Of a stretch of 64,000 bases of DNA, positions 18,197 through 27,412 are shown one piece after another (position 1 is the first letter of the stretch; each line of letters opens with the position of its first letter). Made by a program: the position numbers and the translations under genes. The notes under the pieces are model-generated. The model made no database searches, was not told the DNA's origin, and saw only the letters and a list, made by a program, of their open reading frames with translations. The DNA comes from an uncultured Clostridia bacterium (GTDB taxonomy: Bacteria; Bacillota; Clostridia; Oscillospirales; Acutalibacteraceae): the NCBI GenBank assembly GCA_947623175.1, contig CANQGK010000007.1, forward strand, positions 1 to 64,000, read 5' to 3'.

Positions 18197-18778
18197 TTAT
18201 GTTTTTAATCCTCGTATCACTTGCCAACGAGGGAATTCCTGAAGCGTGCGGATATGCCAATCGGATTTGCGAGTGATTGTGCGAAAGTATTTCGAGCAGT
18301 AGAATTCTATTAAATATACTTTCGGAATGTGATTCACATTGTTCCTCTTGAATGATTTTAGATGTCCCTTCTTGCACCAATTATTGATAGATGTCGTGCC
18401 GTAACCGATTACTTTTGATATTTCGGTCGCAGTCAGCACATCAGGATATTGTGCAAAAAGTTCCGTGTAATACAGCTGCATATTTTCAAGAGTCTGTTCG
18501 GGTACTTCGGCGTTCATTTTGACGGCATAGTTCCCCTTGTACCACCCAGCCGGTGCTGAATAGGATTCGGGAAATACTTTTCTCTTTTCAAGATATGTAA
18601 TAACATCCGCCTTTTTGATTTTGTAACAGCGGGTTTTCTTGCCCGTGTATTCGCACGGAATCTTTCCGCTTCGCAGCAGATACAAAGCCGTTGATTTGCT
18701 GATGTGACAGATTTGATAGAGTTGGTCTTTGGTAATAATATCGGGAATTGAATCCCAGTTTATTGCGGTTTCATCCAT
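18197..18778 (-). CDS. excisionase-like helix-turn-helix protein
   Basis: The 193-residue protein has two MerR/AlpA-type helix-turn-helix segments: ITKDQLYQICHISKSTALYLLRSGKIP with a following basic wing, and TATEISKVIGYGTTSINNWCKKGHLKSF. Proteins of this type commonly accompany tyrosine integrases of clostridial integrative elements, where they act as directionality or control factors. No integrase gene is next to it here. It lies 275 bases inside the tRNA-Ser attachment remnant, the usual end-of-element position. The region 18779-19052 upstream of it contains no recognisable gene. Confidence 0.75.
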   Translation of the reverse strand: MDETAINWDSIPDIITKDQLYQICHISKSTALYLLRSGKIPCEYTGKKTRCYKIKKADVITYLEKRKVFPESYSAPAGWYKGNYAVKMNAEVPEQTLENMQLYYTELFAQYPDVLTATEISKVIGYGTTSINNWCKKGHLKSFKRNNVNHIPKVYLIEFYCSKYFRTITRKSDWHIRTLQEFPRWQVIRGLKT

Positions 18779-19052
18779 AGCAATACACCTCGAAAATATT
18801 TTTGTCGGTGTGGGTTTTTCCCGTGTATTGCCGTTGTTGGTATGTTTATTCTGTTCTTTCCGCAGTTCTTTCCAAAATAGTGCCTGTTCTTTCCGAAAAC
18901 AGCGAAAATGCCGTTATTCGAACTTTCCTTTATTCATCGGGATTTCAGCGGCGCAACCGCCAAAAAAGCCTTTAATATCAAGCATTTTCGGCAAATACAA
19001 AGTCGCCCGAAACTGCCTTCAAAAATCGCTAAACAACCATTGACTTATAAAA

Positions 19053-19109
19053 CTCGAAATGCTGTGTTCCCAAAAGGAACCTAGGGTTCGAATCCCTAAC
19101 TCTCCGCCA
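19053..19109 (+). other. truncated tRNA-Ser 3' part, likely attachment site
   Basis: The sequence from the anticodon loop (CTCGAAA, anticodon CGA) through a GTTCC/GGAAC variable arm, a TAGGG/CCCTA T-stem with loop TTCGAAT, the acceptor strand ACTCTCC and CCA reads exactly like the 3' two thirds of a tRNA-Ser. The bases before the loop (ATAAA) do not pair with TGCTG, so the 5' half is missing. This is what remains at the far end of an element that integrated into a tRNA-Ser gene, with the element lying to its left. Confidence 0.75.
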
Positions 19110-19121
19110 AAAAGTCCGGTC

Positions 19122-19146
19122 CTCAAGCGGTTTTTTCGCTTGGGGG
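19122..19146 (+). terminator. terminator retained behind the tRNA-Ser remnant
   Basis: CCTCAAGCG and CGCTTGGGG pair around a T-rich loop and are followed by CTTTCTTATTTC. This is probably the original terminator of the tRNA-Ser gene. Confidence 0.5.
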
Positions 19147-19295
19147 CTTTCTTATTTCTCCCTCGGAAAGCCTTTATCAAGTCGAGTTCTCTCCTAAAAT
19201 GTGGCTCTTCTCTCCTAAAACGGACGATTTTGGAGCTATTCGAACCTAAACCGCTATGTACTCGGCATACCTCTTGGCTGAGATACGCCATTTTC

Positions 19296-19415
19296 TTATG
19301 AGATTACACCTAATGCCCCTTTCAGACCGTTCAACATAGCGTCAGCAGACAACAACTTGGAATTGTAATCCAAATGGCATATACATTTGCCGTTGTCAAG
19401 GTCAAATATTGTCAC
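19296..19415 (-). CDS. possible 39-residue ORF coupled to the recombinase remnant
   Basis: A GTG overlaps the TGA of the recombinase reading frame (GTGA) and opens a 39-codon frame ending at 19296. The product (VTIFDLDNGKCICHLDYNSK and on) is not low-complexity and looks like a genuine protein sequence. It may be a short passenger of the recombinase element. I do not recognise it. Confidence 0.35.
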   Translation of the reverse strand: MTIFDLDNGKCICHLDYNSKLLSADAMLNGLKGALGVIS

Positions 19416-20045
19416 TTGTTTTGTTCCCAGGCCCTAAATTGTTCTTTACTTGTGGATTTGTCAATCAGCTTGTAGTAGATGTAAATCTCACGCGGCTGTT
19501 TGCTGTACTTGCCCGGACATTCGTCCACATCCGCTTGGCTTTTGTCGCTATCGGACGCCTTGCGTTACAATACGGAAAGCTCGTCTTTCAGGGAATTCTT
19601 TTCGCCTTGATACTTGTCGAGCAGGCCAAAGCAAACTTCCTCGGGAATTCGCCATGTCACCTTATCCTCATATACGGAAGCAATCAACTTGTCAAGCTCC
19701 AAAAGTCTGCGCTTTGCCTGATTCAACCGTTTTTGATTGTTCTTGCGTTCCCGTGACGAAATTTTTCCGTTCCGTTTGAGAAATTCTTCCCGCGCTTGTT
19801 TTTCGTCCAGCTTTACGGTCTGCATTTTGGAACGAATATCCTCCAATACGATCTTGGTCAGTACCTTCAGCTGAATGTAATGGCTGTTGCAAGCGTGCCG
19901 ACCAAATTTGGGATTTTCGGATGTTCAAATCGTGCAAAGTTGGATGTCCACTCACACCGTCCTTGCACGTTTATTGATGCGAATTTGTCGGTAAGACGAC
20001 AGCTTAGGCAATACCTTCTGTATGATAAGAGGATTTTCTCCCCCT
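19412..20045 (-). pseudogene. decayed large serine recombinase, C-terminal part
   Basis: Translation of the minus strand gives family-typical segments in different frames. These are a HACNSHYIQLKVLTKIVLEDIR stretch with an AREEFLKRNGKISSRERK region, the coiled coil AKRRLLELDKLIASVYEDK, and an EIYIYYKLIDKS end. They match the zinc-ribbon-distal, coiled-coil and tail parts of TnpX-type large serine recombinases. Stops and frame changes interrupt it, and the catalytic N-terminal domain is absent. It lies 3' of the attachment remnant, so a second, older element probably occupied the same place. Confidence 0.7.
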
Positions 20046-20063
20046 CGCTCTGTACCTTTAAGG

Positions 20064-20717
20064 TTAGTTCGTCATTTCACCGTTTCGTTCGATAGAGCCG
20101 TTTTTGATACGAATAACTTCGTCTGCTGTATCTGCAAGTTTTTTACTGTGGGTTACGACAATGACACATTTTCCAAGCTCATGTGCTGTACGCTGTAACA
20201 ACTCAATAATTTCATCTGCGGTATCTTCATCAAGATTGCCTGTCGGCTCGTCGGCAAGCAATACTTTTGCATCACTTGCCAACGCTCTCGCAATCGCTAC
20301 TCGCTGTTGTTGTCCGCCGGATAGCTGTAAGACATTTCTTTTCCATGCTTCTTTTGGTATATTAACCTCGGAAAGTAGTTCATCCGGTTTTTTATTTCCA
20401 CCGAGTTTCACGTTTTCTTCGGTTGTCAAATAATCAATGAGATTATAGTTTTGGAATACGATTGATACATTGTGCTTTCTGTGATAGTTCAAGCCACGCT
20501 TAAGTATATCCTCGCCATTGTAAAGAACGCTGCCGCTTATAGGCGTATCAAGCCCCGCGAGCAAGGACAGAAAAGTGGTTTTGCCTGCTCCGCTTGAGCC
20601 TACAATCGTGTAAAACTTTCCCTCCTCAAATTGCATAGATACTTGATCTAAGACCTTTTTGTCTTTTTGCGTTTTATATGCGTAGTCTATATTTTTTACT
20701 TCTAATATCATAATCAA
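20064..20717 (-). CDS. ABC transporter ATPase (Vex2/MacB-like)
   Basis: The 217-residue protein has Walker A (GSSGAGKTT), Q-loop (FQNYNLID), ABC signature (LSGGQQQR), Walker B (VLLADEPTGNLD) and H-loop (VVTHSK). It powers the two FtsX-type permeases encoded just upstream. Such MacB-family exporters with FtsX permeases act in export or in resistance to peptide antibiotics. It is the last gene of the four-gene minus-strand operon. The order and neighbouring two-component pair resemble pneumococcal vex123-vncRS. Confidence 0.92.
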   Translation of the reverse strand: MIMILEVKNIDYAYKTQKDKKVLDQVSMQFEEGKFYTIVGSSGAGKTTFLSLLAGLDTPISGSVLYNGEDILKRGLNYHRKHNVSIVFQNYNLIDYLTTEENVKLGGNKKPDELLSEVNIPKEAWKRNVLQLSGGQQQRVAIARALASDAKVLLADEPTGNLDEDTADEIIELLQRTAHELGKCVIVVTHSKKLADTADEVIRIKNGSIERNGEMTN

Positions 20718-20724
20718 ATCCTCC

Positions 20725-22176
20725 TTAACTCATTTCACTCAATATATCCTTTGGCTTCTTTCTCAAAATCGTAATGCCTGCTGTAATAACAGAAAGGCCC
20801 GTCAAAGCCAAAATACATACACCGTCAAATAACATCATCTGTGTCGAAATATTCACGGAAACGCCTGTGATCTGTTGCTCGGACCGGGTAAAACTGTCAA
20901 TCGCAACATGACCTGCGTTCAATTCTTTGCTTTCTTCCATTTGCCGTACCTGCTGTGCAACCAAATAATCCGCAGTAACTCTTGATACGCTTGGAGCGAC
21001 AGTAAAAGAGAGTGTAACAGCAATTATGGCGATCATAAGCGCTTCCAATAAGATTTGACCTATTATTTTGACCTTTGGTACACCCAATGCGAGAAATATA
21101 CCTACTTCCTGCACACGATTTTTCAACCAAAAGACAAACACAAGAAAGAGGATCAAAAAACTTGCTATTGCAACAACCCATATCAAAATCTCACTAATGT
21201 TTTCAAGATCATTGAAATTCGCAGACATAGTATCGTAGTTGCCGTTGTTATCGATCAGATCGTATCGTTCCCAATCAATATTGACCGCCTTGACCTTTTC
21301 TTTTGCGGCATCATAATTGTTTACATCTCCGACTTTGAAATATGCTCTTTCATACAATGGGTCGTTCTCATTTCCCTCGGCTTTTTCCGGGAAATGCAAG
21401 TCTGTAAATATCACATTTTCGGAACGAAAAGTATCTCCAGACATCAAGGGAGTCATGTACTGCCGAACATGATAAATACCGATTATTTCTGCTTCATATA
21501 CGGTAGAGTTTTCTCTATCGTGATAATCGTTGTATTGCAATACATCTCCGATTTCAAGATCGTTCAGAGCCGCTAATTCTTCTGAAATGACACAAACATT
21601 CACATCGCCGCTATTTACCATACGCCCGTCTTTTATTGACAGATTGCCCGTGAGGACATTGGCGTCCATTTGCATATCTTTGTTGCCGATTAAGGAAACG
21701 CCGCCAAAATCAGTGGTTTGATCCACATCAGCGTCCTCAAGTCGTAAAAAGTTCACCGGATTTACAGGTGTTACCTTCGTCGTGATATTGTAATCACTTA
21801 TTTCAGAAACCTCTGCCAATTTTTCTATATCTTCAAGCCTTAATGTGTCAAAGGAGTTGTCTGTAAATACTCCCCAGCTTTCGCCGTAAATACTATCAAA
21901 TCGTACTTTGTGTACGCCCTCAAGAGTTCCCTCGACACCTTCCCCAATTCTTTTCGATATTTCATCTATGCGTTTATGACGATTTGTTTCATTTGTTTCG
22001 AGTAAAAGACCTGCACCAACGGCTTGGCGTGTCTTATCTTGTGTTTTGACACTTGCTGTCTTACTTGCCATCCCGGATAAAAGAAATAAACTTATAACGA
22101 GCACAACTAAAAACAACAATATGCTTTTTATCGGTTTCCGTGTAACGGAACACCATGCTTTTTGAAATACATTCAT
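20725..22176 (-). CDS. FtsX-like ABC permease
   Basis: This 483-residue membrane protein has an N-terminal transmembrane helix (SILLFLVVLVISLFLLSGMA), a large extracytoplasmic domain, and three C-terminal helices that hold the FtsX signature region (about residues 335-475). That is the MacB topology. It begins 5 bases after the other permease gene and ends 8 bases before the ATPase gene. It probably pairs with the 412-residue permease as a heterodimer, like Vex1/Vex3. Confidence 0.9.
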   Translation of the reverse strand: MNVFQKAWCSVTRKPIKSILLFLVVLVISLFLLSGMASKTASVKTQDKTRQAVGAGLLLETNETNRHKRIDEISKRIGEGVEGTLEGVHKVRFDSIYGESWGVFTDNSFDTLRLEDIEKLAEVSEISDYNITTKVTPVNPVNFLRLEDADVDQTTDFGGVSLIGNKDMQMDANVLTGNLSIKDGRMVNSGDVNVCVISEELAALNDLEIGDVLQYNDYHDRENSTVYEAEIIGIYHVRQYMTPLMSGDTFRSENVIFTDLHFPEKAEGNENDPLYERAYFKVGDVNNYDAAKEKVKAVNIDWERYDLIDNNGNYDTMSANFNDLENISEILIWVVAIASFLILFLVFVFWLKNRVQEVGIFLALGVPKVKIIGQILLEALMIAIIAVTLSFTVAPSVSRVTADYLVAQQVRQMEESKELNAGHVAIDSFTRSEQQITGVSVNISTQMMLFDGVCILALTGLSVITAGITILRKKPKDILSEMS

Positions 22177-22180
22177 AGCT

Positions 22181-23419
22181 TTATCCCTCCATTCTCGATA
22201 AGGTGTCTTTAGGATTGGCTCTCAATATCGGAAACATAGAAAAGATAACTGCGATTATCACAATTACGCTGCCGATACAGAGAAGTGAAATAATATCCGA
22301 AAATTCCAAAGCTACCTCAAGAGTGAAGTTGGCAGTTTGAGAATTGAGAAGTAAGTTTTTCAGTATCTTTGCAATGACAGTGCCTATGCCACACGCTCCC
22401 ACAACGGAAATAATGAATACCCCAAACGCTTCCGAAAGCACCTGTAATAAAATACTTAATTTGGTTTTCCCGATACTGATAAATATGGCAGCTTCTTTTT
22501 TTCGGGTACGCATCCACATACACAATAAAATTGTGATTACTACTGTACCTGTAATAACCGTCAAAATAAGCATCAGATTAACAATTCTAATGATCTGTTC
22601 CAAAGGTGCTTTTGTCTGCTGAAATAAAGTATCAGAAGTTGTCATTGATACTTTATCGGGACTCTCCGAGAAAATAGAAGTCAAATTCGTTTTTAACGCT
22701 TCAAGTTCTTCCGGATTTTTCGCATAAACAGCAACCTCATAGTAGCCATACTTTTCAAACAGTTGTGAAAAGGTATTGTTATCCATAAAAATATTATTTT
22801 CCATGCGATTAACCGCAAGCGTTGTATCGGATTGTTTTCTTTCGCCCCCGGAGAAAAACAAACCTACAATTTCGGCTGAGGCAGTGATACCGTTCTCTGT
22901 CTTAAATTCGATAGTATTACCAATATTTAGTTCGTTTAACTCTGCAAACAGAGAGTTTACAACCACACCGTTTTGCGTGTCCGGATCAATATAGTTTCCT
23001 GCGATAATACGGTATCTCTGCTCAAAAAAGGCACTATCATTTTCTAAATCATCATAAGAAAAAACCGTTACTTTTAAGTTATCCGTTTCTGTTGACTCGC
23101 TCATGGTAAAAGGAATACCATTTGATAAGAATACGGAACTAATCGACTGACGATTTATCGAACTGACACCCTCTAAAAGAGAGATTTGTTCTACTTCTTC
23201 ATTCGATATCCTGCTTTTGCTGTTTTTGATTTCAACAACGACCTTTGCATTGGTCTTTTCCTGTATCAAAGATTTGGAGTCCTCGGTTGCTCGCATAATC
23301 ATAATTGTGCTGAGAACCATACTGCCAATGAACACTAATACAAAAAACAGCAGTAATGTTTTTGATTTTTTTCTTGTTAAGTATCGTAGTGCAAGTTGAT
23401 AAAAGTTCAAACCATACAC
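22181..23419 (-). CDS. FtsX-like ABC permease
   Basis: The 412-residue protein has the same layout: one N-terminal helix (TLLLFFVLVFIGSMVLSTIMI), an extracytoplasmic domain of about 230 residues and three C-terminal helices. It ends 4 bases before the next permease and starts 4 bases after the lipoprotein gene, so the four genes form one operon. The partner permease is longer by about 70 residues, mainly in the outer domain. Confidence 0.9.
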   Translation of the reverse strand: MYGLNFYQLALRYLTRKKSKTLLLFFVLVFIGSMVLSTIMIMRATEDSKSLIQEKTNAKVVVEIKNSKSRISNEEVEQISLLEGVSSINRQSISSVFLSNGIPFTMSESTETDNLKVTVFSYDDLENDSAFFEQRYRIIAGNYIDPDTQNGVVVNSLFAELNELNIGNTIEFKTENGITASAEIVGLFFSGGERKQSDTTLAVNRMENNIFMDNNTFSQLFEKYGYYEVAVYAKNPEELEALKTNLTSIFSESPDKVSMTTSDTLFQQTKAPLEQIIRIVNLMLILTVITGTVVITILLCMWMRTRKKEAAIFISIGKTKLSILLQVLSEAFGVFIISVVGACGIGTVIAKILKNLLLNSQTANFTLEVALEFSDIISLLCIGSVIVIIAVIFSMFPILRANPKDTLSRMEG

Positions 23420-23422
23420 CTC

Positions 23423-23938
23423 CTATTTGAACCGAGCTATAAATACTGCTGTTGCATTGATATTGTTCTTATTGCTCCAATCCCCATAGATAATCAAACT
23501 CGTTTGTTTTTTGATGTCCGAAATATCTATATCTTCATATGTGACAATTCCTGTCGCAAGGCTCATATGAGCGATTTTGAATATGCAGTCGCTATTATAG
23601 TGAACAGTTACGAATTCATCTGAATTTTCATAACCGGGAGCATCGCCAATAGCCAAACCGCCGCCATTGCCGTCATCTGTATATATAGTTGGTGAGATTT
23701 TGCAGCTGTCATTTGAAAGATCGACTACCGATCCTTTAATTGAAGCAAGTGAAAGTAATGTATTTGCATCATTGATATCGGTAGGATTTTTCGGTAGACT
23801 GTTATTACCCTGTGCCAAAGAGGAAGGATTTTGCGTATCGGTTTTGTTGTTTGTATCATTGCCGCCTATGCTGCAGGCTGCCGGTGATAATACGCATAAT
23901 ACTGTTGCCAATCCGATTAAGAGCTTTTTGATTTTCAT
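23423..23938 (-). CDS. secreted lipoprotein of the ABC exporter operon
   Basis: The signal peptide MKIKKLLIGLATVLCVLSPAAC ends in the lipobox SPAAC, so the 171-residue product is probably lipid-anchored outside the membrane. After a Gly/Asn/Thr-rich linker there is a small beta-rich domain without recognised motifs. It is the first gene of the operon. It may modulate the exporter or bind the peptide that the two-component system senses, by analogy with accessory lipoproteins in peptide-resistance operons. Confidence 0.8.
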   Translation of the reverse strand: MKIKKLLIGLATVLCVLSPAACSIGGNDTNNKTDTQNPSSLAQGNNSLPKNPTDINDANTLLSLASIKGSVVDLSNDSCKISPTIYTDDGNGGGLAIGDAPGYENSDEFVTVHYNSDCIFKIAHMSLATGIVTYEDIDISDIKKQTSLIIYGDWSNKNNINATAVFIARFK

Positions 23939-23975
23939 GTTTGTGTTCCGCCTTTCTATCGTGTATGGTGGTATT

Positions 23976-24064
23976 GTATAATAAAAGTCCTCTAAAAATC
24001 CTGTAGGGCTGCGGGTGATAACTTAACTTTTTTTACAAGATTTTTAGAGGATTTTCTGTTATAC
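23976..24064. promoter_or_regulatory. symmetric divergent promoter/operator between ABC and two-component genes
   Basis: Two 18-base arms (23988-24005 and 24034-24051) are inverted copies with 17 matches (core TCCTCTAAAAATC). On each side the arm is followed after 6-7 bases by TTATAC, a -10-like hexamer reading outward (23976-23981 minus, 24059-24064 plus). Neither promoter has a good -35, so both are probably activated by the adjacent response regulator. Confidence 0.65.
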
Positions 24065-24098
24065 TGTTCTTACATATAGGCAAAAGGGAATTGATACA

Positions 24099-24785
24099 AT
24101 GAAATTACTGCTATTAGAAGATGATTTGGAACTTTGTAACGAAATCGAAAAAGAGTTAGTAGACAATGGGTTTGTTGTTGATACATGTAATGACGGAGAA
24201 ATGGGAATGTACTATGCTTTGCATGACGATTTTTCATACGATTTAGCGATTGTTGACCGTATGCTGCCCATTATTGACGGACTAACAATTATCAAAGCGA
24301 TGAGAGAAAAGGGCATAAATATACCTGTGATAATCATAACAGGTATGTCTGCCCTGGATGATCGAATAGACGGATTGGATGGCGGTGCGGACGATTATTT
24401 AGTTAAGCCGTTTTATATTGATGAATTGCTTGCAAGGATACGAGCACTCATCCGCCGCCCCGCCGAAATAAAAGCACTTGATACTTTATCTTATGCTGAT
24501 TTGTGTTTTGATAAGGGAAACCGCACCGTATCTGCTTCTGAAAAATCTTTAGTGTTGACCGCCAAAGAAGCTGAATTGCTGAGTGTTTTTATGTCAAAAC
24601 CGGAAACGCTTTTTGCCAGAGAACGATTGATTCTGAAAGTATGGGGTGGAAACTCCGAGGTAGAAATTGGCAATGTAGACAACTATATTTCTTTCCTTAG
24701 AAAGAGATTACGGGAGCTTGATAGCTGCTGCGAAATAAAAACTGTTTACGGAGCAGGCTTTATGTTGGAGAACAAAAATGCTTGA
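24099..24785 (+). CDS. OmpR/PhoB-family response regulator (VncR-like)
   Basis: The 228-residue protein has a receiver domain with acidic pair EDD, phosphoacceptor Asp in AIVDRMLP and Lys in VKPF. A winged-helix DNA-binding domain ends FLRKRLRELDSCCEIKTVYGAGF. Its ATG is preceded by GGCAAAAGGGAA. It overlaps the kinase gene by 8 bases. It likely binds the symmetric site upstream and activates both its own operon and the ABC operon. Confidence 0.93.
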   Translation: MKLLLLEDDLELCNEIEKELVDNGFVVDTCNDGEMGMYYALHDDFSYDLAIVDRMLPIIDGLTIIKAMREKGINIPVIIITGMSALDDRIDGLDGGADDYLVKPFYIDELLARIRALIRRPAEIKALDTLSYADLCFDKGNRTVSASEKSLVLTAKEAELLSVFMSKPETLFARERLILKVWGGNSEVEIGNVDNYISFLRKRLRELDSCCEIKTVYGAGFMLENKNA

Positions 24786-26073
24786 TAAGTTATATAGAAA
24801 ATTACATATAATTTTCACTTGTGGGATCATGTTGATCATCTCTGCGATTATCGGTATTGTTCTTAACAACAATATGAAAGCAGAAAAATCGAATGACGGT
24901 GAGATATTCCGGAGAATGTCAACATTGATTATTTATCAGCTTGAATACGATGACGGTTATTTTGAAAAAGCGATAAAAGCGTATGAAGAGAAATACTCTA
25001 TTCTCTGTGTGATTAAAAGTGAGTCGGGTGAAATAATCTATCAAAGCCCATTCGACTATCCGACATCAACTGAGTTTTTATTAAATTCTTTGGAACAACA
25101 AAAGGGATATTTATTGTTTGACGATTCAAGGAATAAGACTGTTACGCAAGAAGACGGAATATTTGAAATTGACGGTCAAAACAATGATACTTATTTAGCA
25201 TTACCCGCGATGGTTATTTCAAAAGACAATACGATATATGATATGGCCTTGCTATATAGGTCAAAAACGGTATCAGAGCTTATAAGCAATCAGGCTGTTC
25301 TATACTTTTTGGTTTGGTCAGTATCTCTGATATGTGTAGCATTACTTAGCCGATTGATCTTAAAGAAAGCATTAAGGCCGACAGAACGAATGTTGAAAAG
25401 TCAAAAGGATTTTCTTGCCGCAGCTTCACACGAATTAAAATCCCCTCTTGCCGTAATCGTTGCTAATGCCGAAAAGATAGGAAAATCGGATACCCAAAAC
25501 AGCGAACTTGAAAAATCAGTAAAGGTAGTAAATACAGAATGTATGCGTATGTCACGTCTGATAAATGATATGCTGCTGCTTGCTTCTTCTGATACAAATA
25601 CTTGGTCGGTCAGCAAAAAAGAAATAAATGTTGATACTTTGTTAATTACCTTATATGAAACCTATGAACCAATTTGCGCAAAGCATAATATAGCATTAGA
25701 ATTAAATATTGCGGATACAAGTTATCCGGCGCTCTACTCCGATCCCGAACGGATTATGCAGATATTGAACATTTTTATGGATAACGCAATATCTCATTCT
25801 AACGATAGTCCGAGTATTCAAATCAAAACATCATTAACTGCGAAAGCCATTACATTTTATATCGTTGACCACGGAAACGGAATTTCAGAACAGGATAAGC
25901 CTTATATATTTGACCGTTTTTATTGTGCTGATAAATCTCATACGGATAAATCACATTTTGGATTGGGGTTAAGCATAGCAAACGAGCTGACAAAAACGCT
26001 TAACGGCAAAGTCGGTTTTGAAGATACCGCTAACGGCGGCGCCACATTTTTCATAACAATTCCGCTGAAATGA
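24778..26073 (+). CDS. sensor histidine kinase (VncS-like)
   Basis: The 431-residue kinase has transmembrane helices at about 10-32 and 170-192 bracketing a sensor domain. HisKA follows with SHELKSPLAV (phosphorylated His), then the HATPase N-box (NIFMDNAISHS) and the G1 (DHGNGI), F (FDRFY) and G2 (GLGLSIA) boxes. It should sense an extracellular signal and phosphorylate the regulator encoded just before it. Two hairpins follow the stop. Confidence 0.93.
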   Translation: MLDKLYRKLHIIFTCGIMLIISAIIGIVLNNNMKAEKSNDGEIFRRMSTLIIYQLEYDDGYFEKAIKAYEEKYSILCVIKSESGEIIYQSPFDYPTSTEFLLNSLEQQKGYLLFDDSRNKTVTQEDGIFEIDGQNNDTYLALPAMVISKDNTIYDMALLYRSKTVSELISNQAVLYFLVWSVSLICVALLSRLILKKALRPTERMLKSQKDFLAAASHELKSPLAVIVANAEKIGKSDTQNSELEKSVKVVNTECMRMSRLINDMLLLASSDTNTWSVSKKEINVDTLLITLYETYEPICAKHNIALELNIADTSYPALYSDPERIMQILNIFMDNAISHSNDSPSIQIKTSLTAKAITFYIVDHGNGISEQDKPYIFDRFYCADKSHTDKSHFGLGLSIANELTKTLNGKVGFEDTANGGATFFITIPLK

Positions 26074-26119
26074 TTTTTGTCCAATAAGAATTTACAAATC
26101 TATACCGCAGTAACAAAAA

Positions 26120-26193
26120 GCCGATGAGATTATACATTCATCGGCCCTCACTCTGTCAAAAACCCCAAATCTCAAGCGAGGTTTGGGGTTTTT
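26120..26193 (+). terminator. tandem hairpins ending the two-component operon
   Basis: GCCGATGA/TCATCGGC (26120-26145) is followed by a stronger stem AAAAACCCCAAATCTC/GAGGTTTGGGGTTTTT (26158-26193, loop AAGC). The A- and T-flanked second stem can terminate in both directions, so it may also end transcription from the GH172 side. Confidence 0.75.
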
Positions 26194-26374
26194 AGATATA
26201 GCCTTTCAAAACACAGATAAAAACAGGCAGATATAGTGAGATGGTGGGATCTTTTCCACCTATGAATTGCATAAGTGCGGCATAAGCAGAGCTTTTTTTG
26301 GTGTTGCAAATCCGTTTGAAGCTGAAGGCGGTTCGTTTGGGATTCGGATCGGGATTGCGGGTGGCGGACGAAGG

Positions 26375-27412
26375 TCAACGCATCAGCATCTCCGCGTCGG
26401 ACGGAAGCGGACGCAGCATAGTGCAGGGCAGCGTCTGGTACCAATAGGCGACCGAGGTATAGTCGTCGTACCGGTTCAGATACCCGGCGTCTCCGATGCC
26501 AAGATTATCCATCGTCATGCGGAAATCGGAAGTGAAATAGATCGGATCCTGCACGTGGAAACGGTACAGCAGAAACCGCTGTTGATTGTTGTAAAATTCG
26601 TCGGTATTGCCGATTATGCAGAACATTCCGGCATACAGACCGGAGTAGGTCTGGTATTGGCGCTGGTAAATATCCTTTCCGAACGCGTAGGAGCCGCAGA
26701 AGTAGTCCTCCGTTCCGGTGTAATTCACTGACGGGTAGACGTCGCCGTCGATATACATCCGCGCCTCGCCCTCGACCCAGCAGCCGTTGGTTCCGTTCAT
26801 GCCGGCCGCAAGAGTCAACCCTAAAAACTGTCCTTTGCCGCGGATGCCGTCGATGACCGTGTAAGCGCGTCCCGGCGTTACAGGGTGTTCCTGACGGTAC
26901 GAAGCATGGAAATACGCGATATGATCCGGCACCGCGCAGTGACAGCCGGTAATCATGTAATACAGCGCTTTGTCTGCGGCGCTTCGGTTTTCCATAGTGA
27001 TGCGGCAGTGCTTTTTAAACGGCATAGTGAAATAGCAGTTGAACCCCCTGCCCGGCGCTGTCAAAATCATGGATGAGTTTAAATACGGATATTTGTTTTC
27101 CGTGTCGTGAAAGCTCTCGTCGTAGGCGCAGCCGAAAAAGGCGGAGATCGGCGCCTCGACCGAAGGGTGTTCGCTTCCTTCCCAATAGATACGCATAATA
27201 AAGCTGTGCCCGACGTAGCCGGTAAACCAAATATGTTGGATCATGCCGGGGCCGTCCGTGTCGACCAGCGTGACCGTCTGTCCCGCCGGGATGATAACGG
27301 TAGGCGACAGCTTGGTGCAGTCGCCGCCGCGGGTTCCGCCGCCTTTGACGCCCGTCGGATTCTCGGCGGAAAAGGCGAAGGTTTCAGCGTCTGAAAGCAA
27401 ATAGTAACTCAT
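26375..27412 (-). CDS. GH172 family (DUF2961) glycoside hydrolase
   Basis: The 345-residue protein starts with the family pattern of a jelly-roll fold (NPTGVKGGGTRGGDCTKLSP then GMIQHIWFTGYVG). It continues with NYTGTEDYFCGSYAF and a conserved Tyr/Trp/Glu set. GH172 enzymes form hexamers or trimers and act on alpha-D-fructofuranosides, arabinofuranosides or difructose dianhydride. Together with the GH32 gene downstream in the cluster, a role in degrading fructose oligomers or difructose anhydride is likely. The gene is much GC-richer than its left neighbour, which suggests transfer. It ends in a 200-base stretch (26172-26374) without a supported gene. Confidence 0.85.
   Translation of the reverse strand: MSYYLLSDAETFAFSAENPTGVKGGGTRGGDCTKLSPTVIIPAGQTVTLVDTDGPGMIQHIWFTGYVGHSFIMRIYWEGSEHPSVEAPISAFFGCAYDESFHDTENKYPYLNSSMILTAPGRGFNCYFTMPFKKHCRITMENRSAADKALYYMITGCHCAVPDHIAYFHASYRQEHPVTPGRAYTVIDGIRGKGQFLGLTLAAGMNGTNGCWVEGEARMYIDGDVYPSVNYTGTEDYFCGSYAFGKDIYQRQYQTYSGLYAGMFCIIGNTDEFYNNQQRFLLYRFHVQDPIYFTSDFRMTMDNLGIGDAGYLNRYDDYTSVAYWYQTLPCTMLRPLPSDAEMLMR

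Noticed and set aside
19019-19301. ORFs of 80-90 codons on both strands across the tRNA-Ser remnant
   Set aside because: They overlap a clear tRNA fragment and its terminator, with no coding signals.
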